Source: Pseudomonas indica NBRC 103045 | Lineage (GTDB): Bacteria > Pseudomonadota > Gammaproteobacteria > Pseudomonadales > Pseudomonadaceae | DNA: 64,000 nucleotides | Assembly (NCBI RefSeq): GCF_002091635.1 | Contig: NZ_BDAC01000008.1 | Span: 1 to 64,000 of the forward strand | Direction of reading: 5' to 3' | Shown: piece by piece, positions 1-7,475 of the stretch | Layout: each line of letters begins with the position of its first letter | Position numbering within the stretch: the stretch's first letter is position 1 | The notes under the pieces: model-generated | What the model saw: only the letters and a program-made list of their open reading frames with translations | Told to the model about the DNA's origin: nothing | Database searches by the model: none | Translations under genes and position numbers: made by a program

Positions 1-397
1 TTGGGAGATCGAACTGGGCTTCAGGGATATCAAGAGTTCTCTGCAGCAAAATGCAATGACCCTGCGTAGCAAGGTAAAGGAACTGGTTTACCAGGAGGTC
101 TGGGGCTTGTTGCTGGCCTACAACATCATCCGCCGGGAAGCCAGCCAGGCTGCCGTCGCCTTTGGCCGCTCTCCATGTGAGATCCGCTTCAAACCCGTAG
201 CCCACTACATCGCCGTGCAGCTGATCGTAATGGCGGCGGCCAACCCGATTTCAGCAACCGGAAGACGTTTGTCGGAGTTAAGGGCGGGAATCGGCGGGCT
301 GTTTCTGGATCACCGCCCCAGGCCATCACGACCAAGGACGGTGAAGATTTCAAAGACCCGCTATCCCGTGGATCGAAAGGCCGCTCCGCTTAAGTGA
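1..397 (+). CDS. IS4-family transposase, C-terminal fragment (gene starts before the window)
   Basis: The reading frame is open from base 2, so the gene begins upstream. The visible part starts WEIELGFRDIK and continues through a TLRSK stretch and a VYQEVWGLLLAYN stretch. This is the conserved C-terminal region of IS4-family DDE transposases, including the Y-(2)-R-(3)-E-(6)-K type block around E4-K12. It ends at TGA 395-397, and an IS4-like terminal inverted repeat overlaps the stop. About 130 codons are visible; full-length members usually exceed 400. Whether the complete element is intact cannot be judged here. Confidence 0.85.
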   Translation, partial: WEIELGFRDIKSSLQQNAMTLRSKVKELVYQEVWGLLLAYNIIRREASQAAVAFGRSPCEIRFKPVAHYIAVQLIVMAAANPISATGRRLSELRAGIGGLFLDHRPRPSRPRTVKISKTRYPVDRKAAPLK

Positions 398-406
398 ACA
401 GCATTA
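389..406. repeat. Right terminal inverted repeat of the IS4-family element
   Basis: The 18 bases CTTAAGTGAACAGCATTA read on the complement as TAATGCTGTTCACTTAAG. This closely resembles the IS4 terminal repeat as I remember it (TAATGCCGATCAGTTAAG). It overlaps the last codons and stop of the transposase, as is usual in this family. It therefore marks the right end of the insertion; the left end lies outside the window. The following bases run into GCGGGGC and a T-tract, which look like the right arm of a rho-independent terminator. Confidence 0.7.
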
Positions 407-437
407 CGCCAAGTGCGGGGCTTTTTCGTTTCCGGCT

Positions 438-599
438 CTCAGAACCTGTTTACGATCTCGCGTGCTAGAGCCATGCAAGGCAAAAACCGACGAGGACGCG
501 CTGGGGTCGCATTCGACTTTACGCGCTGTAAATGAGTAGTCCGAGTCGGTTTTTAACGCAGCAGGGCCGACGCGCAGCAGATCGTAAACAGGTTCTCAG
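438..599. repeat. MITE-like palindromic element, about 162 bp
   Basis: Two 21-base ends, 438-458 and 579-599, are inverted copies with one or two mismatches; the core is AGAACCTGTTTACGATCT. Inside them, AAAAACCGAC (near 482) and GTCGGTTTTT (near 545) form a second inverted pair, so the whole segment can fold into a long hairpin. There is no convincing coding sequence inside. The size, terminal repeats and lack of genes fit a miniature inverted-repeat transposable element. Its right end supplies the TGA stop of the neighbouring cytochrome gene. The family is not identified. Confidence 0.65.
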
Positions 600-1042
600 T
601 ACGCCCGGAACTCCTGATGGCAGGCCTCACAGGCATCCTCGACGCGCTGCACCGGCGCCGCCAGTGACTCGGGCTGGAGCGGCTTGCGGGTGGTCGCCTC
701 GACCAGCGCCGCCGTCGAGGCTTCGAGATCGTGGGCCAGTTGCTGGAAGCGCTCCTGGCGCTGCCAGACCTCGTCCCGCGCCGAGGTATCGTCCTCTTCC
801 TTGACCTGCGGGAAATGCTGCCAGGGCTGGCGCGAGAGGTCGTCCAGCTTCACTGCGCCCTCGCTGAAGCGCTGCTCGTCGAACGGAACGCGCCCGCGCA
901 GCATGCCCCCGAGGTCTTCGCTGGTCTTGAGCATTGCCTTGAACAGCGCCTGGCGCTTGCCGAGGGGCGAGTTGGGATCGACACCACCGCAGGCGGCCAG
1001 GCCCGCGCAGAGCACCACTATCGACAGGGACTTCAACTTCAT
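596..1042 (-). CDS. Class II cytochrome c family lipoprotein (cytochrome c'/c556-like)
   Basis: The 148-residue product has an N-terminal signal peptide ending in a lipobox (LCAGLAAC-GG), so it is probably a periplasmic lipoprotein. The mature part is mostly helical and carries one heme c attachment motif, CEACH, only a few residues from the C-terminus. That position is characteristic of four-helix class II cytochromes c (c', c556). I chose the ATG at 1042 over the TTG three codons upstream. The stop codon lies inside the right end of the adjacent MITE-like element, so the native C-terminus may have been altered by insertion. The redox partner is unknown. Confidence 0.75.
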   Translation of the reverse strand: MKLKSLSIVVLCAGLAACGGVDPNSPLGKRQALFKAMLKTSEDLGGMLRGRVPFDEQRFSEGAVKLDDLSRQPWQHFPQVKEEDDTSARDEVWQRQERFQQLAHDLEASTAALVEATTRKPLQPESLAAPVQRVEDACEACHQEFRAY

Positions 1043-1115
1043 GACGACCAATCGCTTGCATGGAGGAGCCGGAGATTATCCCCGTGCCTCCCGCCAGAGG
1101 CCAGCCCCGGTGCGT

Positions 1116-2714
1116 TCAGGTCCGGAAGCGTTCGAGGAAGCCATGGAGTTGCTGCAAGCCACCATCGATGACCGACACCGAGGTGCTCACCGTCTGCGCG
1201 TCACCGCGGGTCCGGTTGGCCAGGTCGGCGATCCGCCCGATACGCTGGTCGATGTCCAACGCCACCTGGCTCTGCTCCTCGGTGGCGCTGGCAATCTGCA
1301 GGTTGAGGGCGTTGATGGCATCCACCGCTTCGACGATGCCGTCCAGCGCCTGGGTCGCCTGCTGGATGTGCCCGAGATTGTCGCGGGCCTGGGCGGCGCT
1401 GTCGCGCATGCTCGATCCGGCGCCATGGACGCCTTCCTGCAAGCGCTGGACGATGGCGCGGATTTCCTCGGTGGAGGCCTGGGTCCGGCTGGCCAGCGTC
1501 CGGACCTCATCGGCGACCACGGCGAACCCGCGCCCGGCTTCACCGGCCCGGGCCGCCTCGATGGCTGCATTGAGCGCCAGCAGGTTGGTCTGCTCGGCGA
1601 TGCTGGTGATCACCGCCAGCACCTTGCCCACCTGCTCGCTGTCCTTCTCCAGTGCGCCGGCCTGTTCGGCGCTGCCGTCCAGTTGCGCACTCAGCGCGGC
1701 GAGCTGGCCGGCACTGACCTGCACCGCCCTGCGCCCGTCCTGCACCAAGCGCTCGGCCCGCTGGCTGTTCTCCGCGGCCTGGGCCGCGTTGCGCGCCACG
1801 TCCACCACGGTCGCACTCATTTCATTCATGGCCGTGGCGACCTGCTCCAGCTCCTCCTGCTGGCGACTGACCCCGCCACCGGCCGCTTCCACGGCCAGAA
1901 GCACGTCGTCCAGATGGTGCTGGGTGTTGCCGCAGGTGTCCTTGATCCGTCCGAGCAGTTCGCGCACCTGTTCCAGCATGCGGTTGTAGCCATTGGAGAT
2001 ATGGGCGATTTCGTTGTCCCGGTAGCGGCTGTCCAGGCGATTGAGGAAATCCCCGGAGCCAACCCGCACCAGTGCATGCTCGATCGCGCGCAACTGGCTC
2101 ATCAGCGGGCTCAGGCCGAACTGGCGGCCGAACACCACCAGGGTCAGGATGCCTAGCACACAGACGAAGGCGATCCACATCTGGGTGCGCTGGGTCCGCT
2201 CGGCCAGCTCGGTCATCATGCCGACAGCACCGTTCATGTCCTTGAGCAACGCCACCGACGCCGCCTGGACCTCATCCAGCGACGCCTCGCCGGCCCGGCC
2301 AGCCAGTTGCTCCAGCAACGGGCGCAAGGTCTGCCAGCGCTCTCCGACACGCGCCAGTTGCGCCTGCACCGCCGCATCGGGAAATGCGCTGATGTTGCGC
2401 ATCGGGTTGCCGTTCGTCAGGTCCCGGTGCGCCTGTTCGAACTGTTCGAGGGTGCCCTGGAATACCGCCCGCTCACCGACGCCCTGGCTCAGCAGCAGCG
2501 CCTCCTTGGTCATTTTCTGGCTGAGCATGCGCTGCGCGCCCGCCACGTTGAGGGTGTCCGGCGACACCGACATGCTCAGGTACAGGGCCACCGAAGCGCT
2601 GGCGGCCAGCACGAACATCAGGGCATAGGAAAACAGGAACTGGTGGTTCAGCGTCCTCAGGCCGATACCGGCGAGCAACCGATCCAACACGTGGGTAACA
2701 CTGTGCGACGACAT
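1116..2714 (-). CDS. Methyl-accepting chemotaxis protein with PilJ-type ligand-binding domain (McpN-like)
   Basis: A 532-residue chemoreceptor. TM1 is near residues 27-48 and is followed by a periplasmic PilJ-type domain containing LNVAGAQRMLSQKMTKEA. TM2 is near 182-203 (MWIAFVCVLGILTLVVFG), followed by a HAMP segment and a long methyl-accepting coiled coil. The signalling hairpin includes EQTNLLALNAAIEAARAGE. The QRMLSQ motif after TM1 is shared with nitrate-responsive receptors such as P. aeruginosa McpN (PA2788) and with NarX-type sensors, so nitrate or a related anion is a reasonable guess for the ligand. There is no C-terminal CheR-tethering pentapeptide. It is an orphan receptor here and is expected to feed the flagellar Che system. 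Confidence 0.85.
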   Translation of the reverse strand: MSSHSVTHVLDRLLAGIGLRTLNHQFLFSYALMFVLAASASVALYLSMSVSPDTLNVAGAQRMLSQKMTKEALLLSQGVGERAVFQGTLEQFEQAHRDLTNGNPMRNISAFPDAAVQAQLARVGERWQTLRPLLEQLAGRAGEASLDEVQAASVALLKDMNGAVGMMTELAERTQRTQMWIAFVCVLGILTLVVFGRQFGLSPLMSQLRAIEHALVRVGSGDFLNRLDSRYRDNEIAHISNGYNRMLEQVRELLGRIKDTCGNTQHHLDDVLLAVEAAGGGVSRQQEELEQVATAMNEMSATVVDVARNAAQAAENSQRAERLVQDGRRAVQVSAGQLAALSAQLDGSAEQAGALEKDSEQVGKVLAVITSIAEQTNLLALNAAIEAARAGEAGRGFAVVADEVRTLASRTQASTEEIRAIVQRLQEGVHGAGSSMRDSAAQARDNLGHIQQATQALDGIVEAVDAINALNLQIASATEEQSQVALDIDQRIGRIADLANRTRGDAQTVSTSVSVIDGGLQQLHGFLERFRT

Positions 2715-2875
2715 CTCGGCGTCCTCCCTGGAGTGATAGCGAAAGAGGCGCCGAGCATGGAAGAGCCGAGGAGCGAATATCTTGATCTACCGCAGGTTCG
2801 CATTCCTCGCGCCCCTCGGACAGACGAGCGGTGGCGGCCAGCTCCGTGCGCTCCGGCCCGCCCTTTGCCCCGCGC

Positions 2876-3328
2876 TCAGCGGGTATCGCCCTCCGTCCAG
2901 CGACCACCGCCGCTTTCGCAGTCGACTTTCGCCTGTCCCTTGTCCAGCGCCTGGTAATAGTAGGTGACGATCTTCGCTTCGTCCGGCACGTTCGGCGGCG
3001 TGCCCGCCTCCTGGCCGTAGCGGCCGGAGGACATTTCGTTGGCCAGCGTTTCCTGGGTCAGGGGCGCGACGCACCTGCCGAAGTAACCGGAGGGGCAAGC
3101 CTGGCGCTTTTCCTTGCGCATGCCGGCGACGTCTCCAGTCTTGTTGTTGCATGACCAGTCCAGCGACCCCTCCGGCATGCCCTCGTGTTCGAAGCAGTAT
3201 TCGTTGCCGCCATTGCTCGGTGGGGTCTTGGCCTCGGGCTGGGCGGACACATGGCAGGATTCGGCCAGCGCCGGCAGGCACGCGGAAGCCGCGAAGGCCA
3301 GGACGGTGGCGCGTAGAAGAGCATTCAT
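2876..3328 (-). CDS. Exported cysteine-rich hypothetical protein
   Basis: The product is 150 residues with a clear signal peptide (about 22 residues, ending ALA-ES). The mature part contains seven cysteines (C25, C45, C60, C78, C86 and two more distal), suggesting disulfide bonds in the periplasm or outside the cell. The longer reading frame extends upstream to 3856, but the ATG at 3328 is preceded by GGAGG at proper spacing and starts the signal peptide, so it is preferred. It is divergent from the downstream antiporter. I do not recognise a family and propose no function. Confidence 0.65.
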   Translation of the reverse strand: MNALLRATVLAFAASACLPALAESCHVSAQPEAKTPPSNGGNEYCFEHEGMPEGSLDWSCNNKTGDVAGMRKEKRQACPSGYFGRCVAPLTQETLANEMSSGRYGQEAGTPPNVPDEAKIVTYYYQALDKGQAKVDCESGGGRWTEGDTR

Positions 3329-3471
3329 GACGAACCTCCAGCGAAAGCGGGATGGGAACCCTTGCGGCCCCTTGAATTGTGACGGCCGACCGGCGGCAGA
3401 GTTCGTCCCCCAGCCGGTGATGAAGTCGACAACCTGGGCAAAGCGCCAGCAGTCCGACGATAGCCTCGGGT

Positions 3472-3477
3472 TAGAAT
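3472..3477 (+). promoter_or_regulatory. Candidate -10 box for the antiporter gene
   Basis: TAGAAT lies about 125 bases ahead of the antiporter start in the 273-base divergent spacer (3329-3601). No strong -35 is evident, so this is only a candidate. Confidence 0.3.
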
Positions 3478-3601
3478 CCGTTCCCCCCGGCCGCCGCGCC
3501 GGGACCAATGGAAACCTGACCGAACAGCCGCCGCCGACCGGGGTCCACTCCCCTGTATCGCGCCCCAGGCGTCCATCGACCTCAGCCAAGGGATTGATCG
3601 C

Positions 3602-4849
3602 ATGCTCGAAATCGCCGCCGTCTTCATCAGCCTCACCGCCGCGCTGGCCTATCTGAACCACCGCTTCATCGGATTCCCGCCGACCATCGGCGTCATGGCC
3701 ATCGCCCTGGGCTTCTCGCTCCTGCTCCAGGGCCTGAGCGCGCTGGGCCATTCGGTGCTGGAAGACAGCATCGAGACGATGATGAACCGCATCGACTTCA
3801 ACGACCTGCTGATGAACGGCATGCTTTCCCTGTTGCTGTTCGCCGGCGCCCTGCACATCAACCTTGCCGACCTGCGCGAGCGGCGCTGGGCCATCGGCTC
3901 GCTGGCGACCCTGGGCGTGCTGGTTTCCACCGCCCTGATCGGCGCCTGCGCCTACGGCGTTTTCCAGCTCTTCGGCTTCCAGGTCTCCTGGATCTACTGC
4001 CTGCTGTTCGGTGCGCTGATCTCGCCCACCGACCCCATCGCCGTACTCGGCATCATGCGCTCGGCGGGCGCGCCCAAGCCGCTGGAGATCACCATCGTCG
4101 GCGAGTCGCTGTTCAACGACGGGGTCGCCGTGGTGGTGTTCACCGTGCTGCTGGGCATCCTCGCCGCCGGCGAGATTCCCAGCGCCGGGGAGATCGGCTG
4201 GCTGTTCGTCGAAGAAGCCATCGGCGGCATGCTGTTCGGCGCCCTACTGGGCTGGATCGTCTATCGCATGCTGAAGAGCATCGACCAGTACCAAGTGGAA
4301 GTCCTGCTGACCCTCGCCCTGGTCATCGGCGGCTATACCCTGGCGACCCACCTGCACCTGTCGGGCCCCATCGCCATGGTGGTGGCCGGCCTGATCATCG
4401 GCAACCAGGGCCGGCTCCACGCCATGTCCGACAAGACGCGGGAAAACGTCGACAACTTCTGGGAGCTGATCGACGAAATCCTCAATGCGGTGCTGTTCGT
4501 GCTGATCGGCATGGAGCTGCTGCTGTTGCCCTTCACCTGGCTCTACCTGGCGATCGGCGCAACCCTGATGCTGTCGATCCTGGTCATCCGACTACTGACC
4601 ATCGGCCTGCCCTTCTCGCTGATCCGCCTGCGCGGCGGCGTGCCGCGCGGGACCATCCGCCTGCTCACCTGGGGCGGATTGCGCGGCGGCATCTCGGTGG
4701 CCCTCGCCCTGGCCCTGCCGGCCGGCGAAGAGCGCAACCTGCTGCTGAACATCACCTACATCATCGTGCTCTTCTCGATCCTCGTGCAGGGCCTGAGCAT
4801 CGGCCGGCTGGTGCGCCACATTTGCGGCAACGAACCGCGCACACACTGA
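3602..4849 (+). CDS. CPA1-family Na+(K+)/H+ antiporter
   Basis: The 415-residue product has roughly 12 hydrophobic segments. It contains the hallmark CPA1 blocks ISPTDPIAVLGI (near residues 140-151) and GESLFNDGVAVVVF (near 168-181). The paired acidic residues in these blocks form the ion-binding site of NhaP/NHE-type exchangers. A glycine-rich WGGLRGGIS block near the C-terminal end is also family-typical. It exchanges cytoplasmic monovalent cations for protons across the inner membrane, helping pH and salt homeostasis. Which cation is used cannot be told from sequence. There is no long cytosolic C-terminal regulatory domain. The gene appears monocistronic. Confidence 0.88.
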   Translation: MLEIAAVFISLTAALAYLNHRFIGFPPTIGVMAIALGFSLLLQGLSALGHSVLEDSIETMMNRIDFNDLLMNGMLSLLLFAGALHINLADLRERRWAIGSLATLGVLVSTALIGACAYGVFQLFGFQVSWIYCLLFGALISPTDPIAVLGIMRSAGAPKPLEITIVGESLFNDGVAVVVFTVLLGILAAGEIPSAGEIGWLFVEEAIGGMLFGALLGWIVYRMLKSIDQYQVEVLLTLALVIGGYTLATHLHLSGPIAMVVAGLIIGNQGRLHAMSDKTRENVDNFWELIDEILNAVLFVLIGMELLLLPFTWLYLAIGATLMLSILVIRLLTIGLPFSLIRLRGGVPRGTIRLLTWGGLRGGISVALALALPAGEERNLLLNITYIIVLFSILVQGLSIGRLVRHICGNEPRTH

Positions 4850-4870
4850 CGCGCAGCTCGTCCGCAACGC

Positions 4871-4899
4871 TTGGGGATAGCCACGCACCCGGCTATAAT
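4871..4899 (+). promoter_or_regulatory. Sigma70-type promoter for ahcY
   Basis: A perfect TATAAT (4894-4899) lies 17 bases downstream of TTGGGG (4871-4876). Initiation near 4906 would give a leader of about 170 bases that contains the whole SAH riboswitch. Confidence 0.65.
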
Positions 4900-4946
4900 C
4901 GCCGGGTTTCACACGGTCGACTCCGTTCGGCCGTTCCCGCCACCCA

Positions 4947-5047
4947 TCCGAGGGGCGCTGCAGCAGAGACCCGGAGCCAACGCATCGCGCGTGCCTTCGT
5001 CCTGTCAGGCTCGGTTGGGGCGTTGCCAAACGCATCAACGGCGCCCA
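4947..5047 (+). promoter_or_regulatory. S-adenosylhomocysteine (SAH) riboswitch
   Basis: The ahcY leader has the characteristic SAH-riboswitch layout: TCCGAGGGGCGCTGC at 4947, the matching CAGGCTCGG at 5006-5014, and a terminal CAACGGCGCCC near 5036-5046. CCGAG (4948-4952) pairs with CTCGG (5010-5014), and GGGCGC of the 5' segment can pair with GCGCCC near 5041 as the pseudoknot. SAH riboswitches are known in Pseudomonas upstream of ahcY and metF, where SAH binding turns expression on. Placement 30 bases before the ahcY ATG fits translational or transcriptional activation when SAH accumulates. Confidence 0.88.
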
Positions 5048-5075
5048 TTCGCATATCACGAATGGAGACTCTTTC

Positions 5076-6485
5076 ATGAGCGCTGTACTGACGCCTGCCG
5101 GTTTCACCGACTACAAGGTCGCCGACATTTCCCTGGCTCCCTGGGGCCGCCGCGAAATCATCATCGCCGAATCGGAAATGCCTGCCCTGATGGGGCTGCG
5201 CCGTAAATACGCCGCCGAACAACCGCTCAAGGGCGCGAAAATCCTCGGCTGCATCCACATGACCATCCAGACCGCCGTGCTGATCGAGACCCTGGTCGCG
5301 CTGGGCGCCGAAGTACGCTGGTCGTCCTGCAATATCTTCTCGACCCAGGACCAGGCCGCCGCCGCCATCGCCGCCGCCGGCATCCCGGTGTTCGCCTGGA
5401 AGGGCGAGACCGAGCAGGAATACGAATGGTGCATCGAGCAGACCATCCTCAAGGACGGCCAGCCCTGGGACGCCAACATGGTGCTCGACGACGGCGGCGA
5501 CCTGACCGCGATCCTGCACCAGAAGTACCCGCAGATGCTCGACCGCATCCACGGCATCACCGAGGAAACCACCACCGGCGTGCACCGTCTGCTCGACATG
5601 CTCAAGGCCGGCACCCTGAAAGTCCCGGCGATCAACGTCAACGACTCGGTGACCAAGAGCAAGAACGACAACAAGTACGGCTGCCGCCACAGCCTCAACG
5701 ACGCCATCAAGCGCGCTACCGACCACCTGCTGTCCGGCAAGCAGGCGCTGGTCATCGGCTACGGCGACGTGGGCAAGGGCTCGGCACAGTCGCTTCGCCA
5801 GGAAGGCATGATCGTCAAGGTGGCCGAAGTCGACCCGATCTGCGCCATGCAGGCCTGCATGGACGGCTTCGAAGTCGTCTCGCCGTACAAGAACGGCCTC
5901 AACGACGGCACCGAAGCCAGCATCGACCGCGACCTGCTGGGCAAGATCGACCTGATCGTCACCACCACCGGTAACGTCAACGTCTGCGACGCCAACATGC
6001 TCAAGGCGCTGAAGAAGCGCGCCGTGGTCTGCAACATCGGCCACTTCGACAACGAAATCGACACCGCCTTCATGCGCAAGGCCTGGGCCTGGGAAGAAGT
6101 GAAGCCGCAGGTGCACAAAGTCCACCGCACCGGCGCGGACGGTTTCGATCCGCACAACGACGACTACCTGATCCTGCTCGCCGAAGGCCGCCTGGTGAAC
6201 CTGGGCAACGCCACCGGTCACCCGAGCCGGATCATGGACGGCTCCTTCGCCAACCAGGTGCTGGCACAGATCCACCTGTACGGCGCGAAGTTCGCCGACC
6301 TGCCGGCCAGCGGCAAGCCGGCGCAGATTCGCGTGGAAGTGCTGCCGAAGAAGCTCGACGAAGAAGTCGCCCTGGAAATGGTGAAAGGCTTCGGCGGCGT
6401 AGTCACTCGCCTGACCGCCCAGCAGGCCGAGTACATCGGCGTGACCCAGGAAGGCCCGTTCAAGCCGAACAGCTACCGCTACTAA
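5076..6485 (+). CDS. ahcY: S-adenosylhomocysteine hydrolase
   Basis: The 469-residue enzyme reversibly splits SAH, the product of SAM-dependent methylation, into adenosine and homocysteine, using tightly bound NAD+. Visible signatures are the Rossmann NAD-binding block [14 protein letters not shown] near residue 228, the preceding [18 protein letters not shown] block with catalytic Lys/Asp/Asn/Cys, and the C-terminal PNSYRY. Length fits the proteobacterial family, which carries an extra insertion of about 40 residues. The gene sits behind a SAH riboswitch and just ahead of metF, forming a methyl-cycle unit. The PAO1 counterpart is sahH/PA0432. Confidence 0.97.
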   Translation: MSAVLTPAGFTDYKVADISLAPWGRREIIIAESEMPALMGLRRKYAAEQPLKGAKILGCIHMTIQTAVLIETLVALGAEVRWSSCNIFSTQDQAAAAIAAAGIPVFAWKGETEQEYEWCIEQTILKDGQPWDANMVLDDGGDLTAILHQKYPQMLDRIHGITEETTTGVHRLLDMLKAGTLKVPAINVNDSVTKSKNDNKYGCRHSLNDAIKRATDHLLSGKQALVIGYGDVGKGSAQSLRQEGMIVKVAEVDPICAMQACMDGFEVVSPYKNGLNDGTEASIDRDLLGKIDLIVTTTGNVNVCDANMLKALKKRAVVCNIGHFDNEIDTAFMRKAWAWEEVKPQVHKVHRTGADGFDPHNDDYLILLAEGRLVNLGNATGHPSRIMDGSFANQVLAQIHLYGAKFADLPASGKPAQIRVEVLPKKLDEEVALEMVKGFGGVVTRLTAQQAEYIGVTQEGPFKPNSYRY

Positions 6486-6489
6486 CCAC

Positions 6490-6564
6490 AGCCCCAAGCT
6501 GCAGGCCGCAAGCTGCAAGAGGGAGCCGAATCCACTTGCAGCTTGGGGCTTGAAGCTTGCCGCT
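6490..6564. repeat. REP-like palindromic repeat, copy A (ahcY-metF spacer)
   Basis: A 14-base arm AGCCCCAAGCTGCA (6490-6503) is the exact reverse complement of 6537-6550. It is followed by the shared motif CTTGAAGCTTGCCGCTG (6549-6565). The same motif recurs near 17010, 17840 and 48650. The element occupies nearly all of the spacer between ahcY and metF and could form a stable mRNA hairpin there. Confidence 0.7.
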
Positions 6565-6582
6565 GAGAAGGGAACCTTCTCC

Positions 6583-7428
6583 ATGTCGCAAGAACGCCGT
6601 TACAGCTTCGAATTCTTCCCTGCCAAGACCGAAGCCGGACACGAAAAACTGCTGGCCACCGCACGCCTGCTGGCTGGCTACAAGCCCGATTTCTTTTCCT
6701 GCACCTATGGGGCCGGTGGCTCGACCCGCGACCGTACCCTGAACACCGTGCTGCAACTGGACAGCGAAGTGAAGGTGCCTACCGCGCCGCACCTGTCCTG
6801 CGTCGGCGACTCCAAGGCCGAACTGCGCGAGCTGCTGGCGCGCTACAAGGACGCCGGGATCAAGCGCATCGTCGCCCTGCGCGGCGACCTGCCGTCCGGC
6901 ATGGGCATGGCCAGCGGCGAGCTGCGCTACGCCAACGAACTGGTCGAATTCATCCGCGCCGAAACCGGCGAGCACTTCCACATCGAAGTGGCCGCCTACC
7001 CCGAAGTCCATCCGCAGGCGCGCAACTTCGAATCCGACCTGGCCAACTTCGTGCGCAAGGCCAAAGCCGGCGCCAGCAGCGCCATCACCCAGTACTTCTT
7101 CAACGCCGACAGCTATTTCTACTTCGTCGAGCGCGTGCGCAAGATGGGTGTGGATATCCCGGTAGTGCCCGGCATCATGCCGATCACCAACTACAGCAAG
7201 CTGGCGCGCTTCTCCGATGCCTGCGGTGCGGAAATCCCGCGCTGGATACGCAAGCAGCTGGAAGCCTATGGCGATGACATCGACAGCATCCAGGCGTTCG
7301 GCGAACAGGTGATCACCGAGATGTGCGAACGATTGCTGCAAGGTGGCGCGCCGGGTCTGCACTTCTACACTTTGAACCAGGCCGAGCCCAGCCTCGCCAT
7401 CTGGAACAACCTCAAACTGCCCCGCTGA
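6583..7428 (+). CDS. metF: 5,10-methylenetetrahydrofolate reductase
   Basis: The 281-residue FAD-dependent enzyme reduces 5,10-methylene-THF to 5-methyl-THF, the methyl donor for homocysteine remethylation to methionine. The N-terminus SFEFFPAKTEAGHEKL and the GAGGSTRDRT block are family hallmarks; the TIM-barrel core follows. I chose the ATG at 6583, preceded by GAAGGGA, over an upstream TTG that lies in the repeat element. It follows ahcY, so both steps that process and reuse homocysteine are clustered and could share the SAH-controlled transcript. The PAO1 equivalent is PA0430. Confidence 0.96.
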   Translation: MSQERRYSFEFFPAKTEAGHEKLLATARLLAGYKPDFFSCTYGAGGSTRDRTLNTVLQLDSEVKVPTAPHLSCVGDSKAELRELLARYKDAGIKRIVALRGDLPSGMGMASGELRYANELVEFIRAETGEHFHIEVAAYPEVHPQARNFESDLANFVRKAKAGASSAITQYFFNADSYFYFVERVRKMGVDIPVVPGIMPITNYSKLARFSDACGAEIPRWIRKQLEAYGDDIDSIQAFGEQVITEMCERLLQGGAPGLHFYTLNQAEPSLAIWNNLKLPR

Positions 7429-7435
7429 CGGACGC

Positions 7436-7457
7436 AGCGGCCGCGAGCGCGGCCGCT
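7436..7457 (+). terminator. Intergenic GC-rich hairpin after metF
   Basis: AGCGGCCGC and GCGGCCGCT form a perfect 9-bp stem with a GAGC loop just after the metF stop. There is no T-run behind it, so it may be a weak or rho-assisted terminator or an mRNA-stabilising hairpin rather than a classical terminator. Confidence 0.4.
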
Positions 7458-7475
7458 ACCACTCAAGGACGAGCC

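Noticed and set aside
532-804. 90-codon Pro/Arg-rich frame starting inside the MITE-like element
   Set aside because: Starts in a palindromic element and runs antisense to the cytochrome gene; composition is that of a shadow frame.
684-2156. 490-codon plus-strand frame over the cytochrome c and chemoreceptor genes
   Set aside because: Antisense to two recognised genes, no homology-like features.
4893-6584. 563-codon open frame antisense to ahcY
   Set aside because: Fully overlaps a highly conserved gene and has shadow-frame composition (Val, Gly, Ala, His, Asp).
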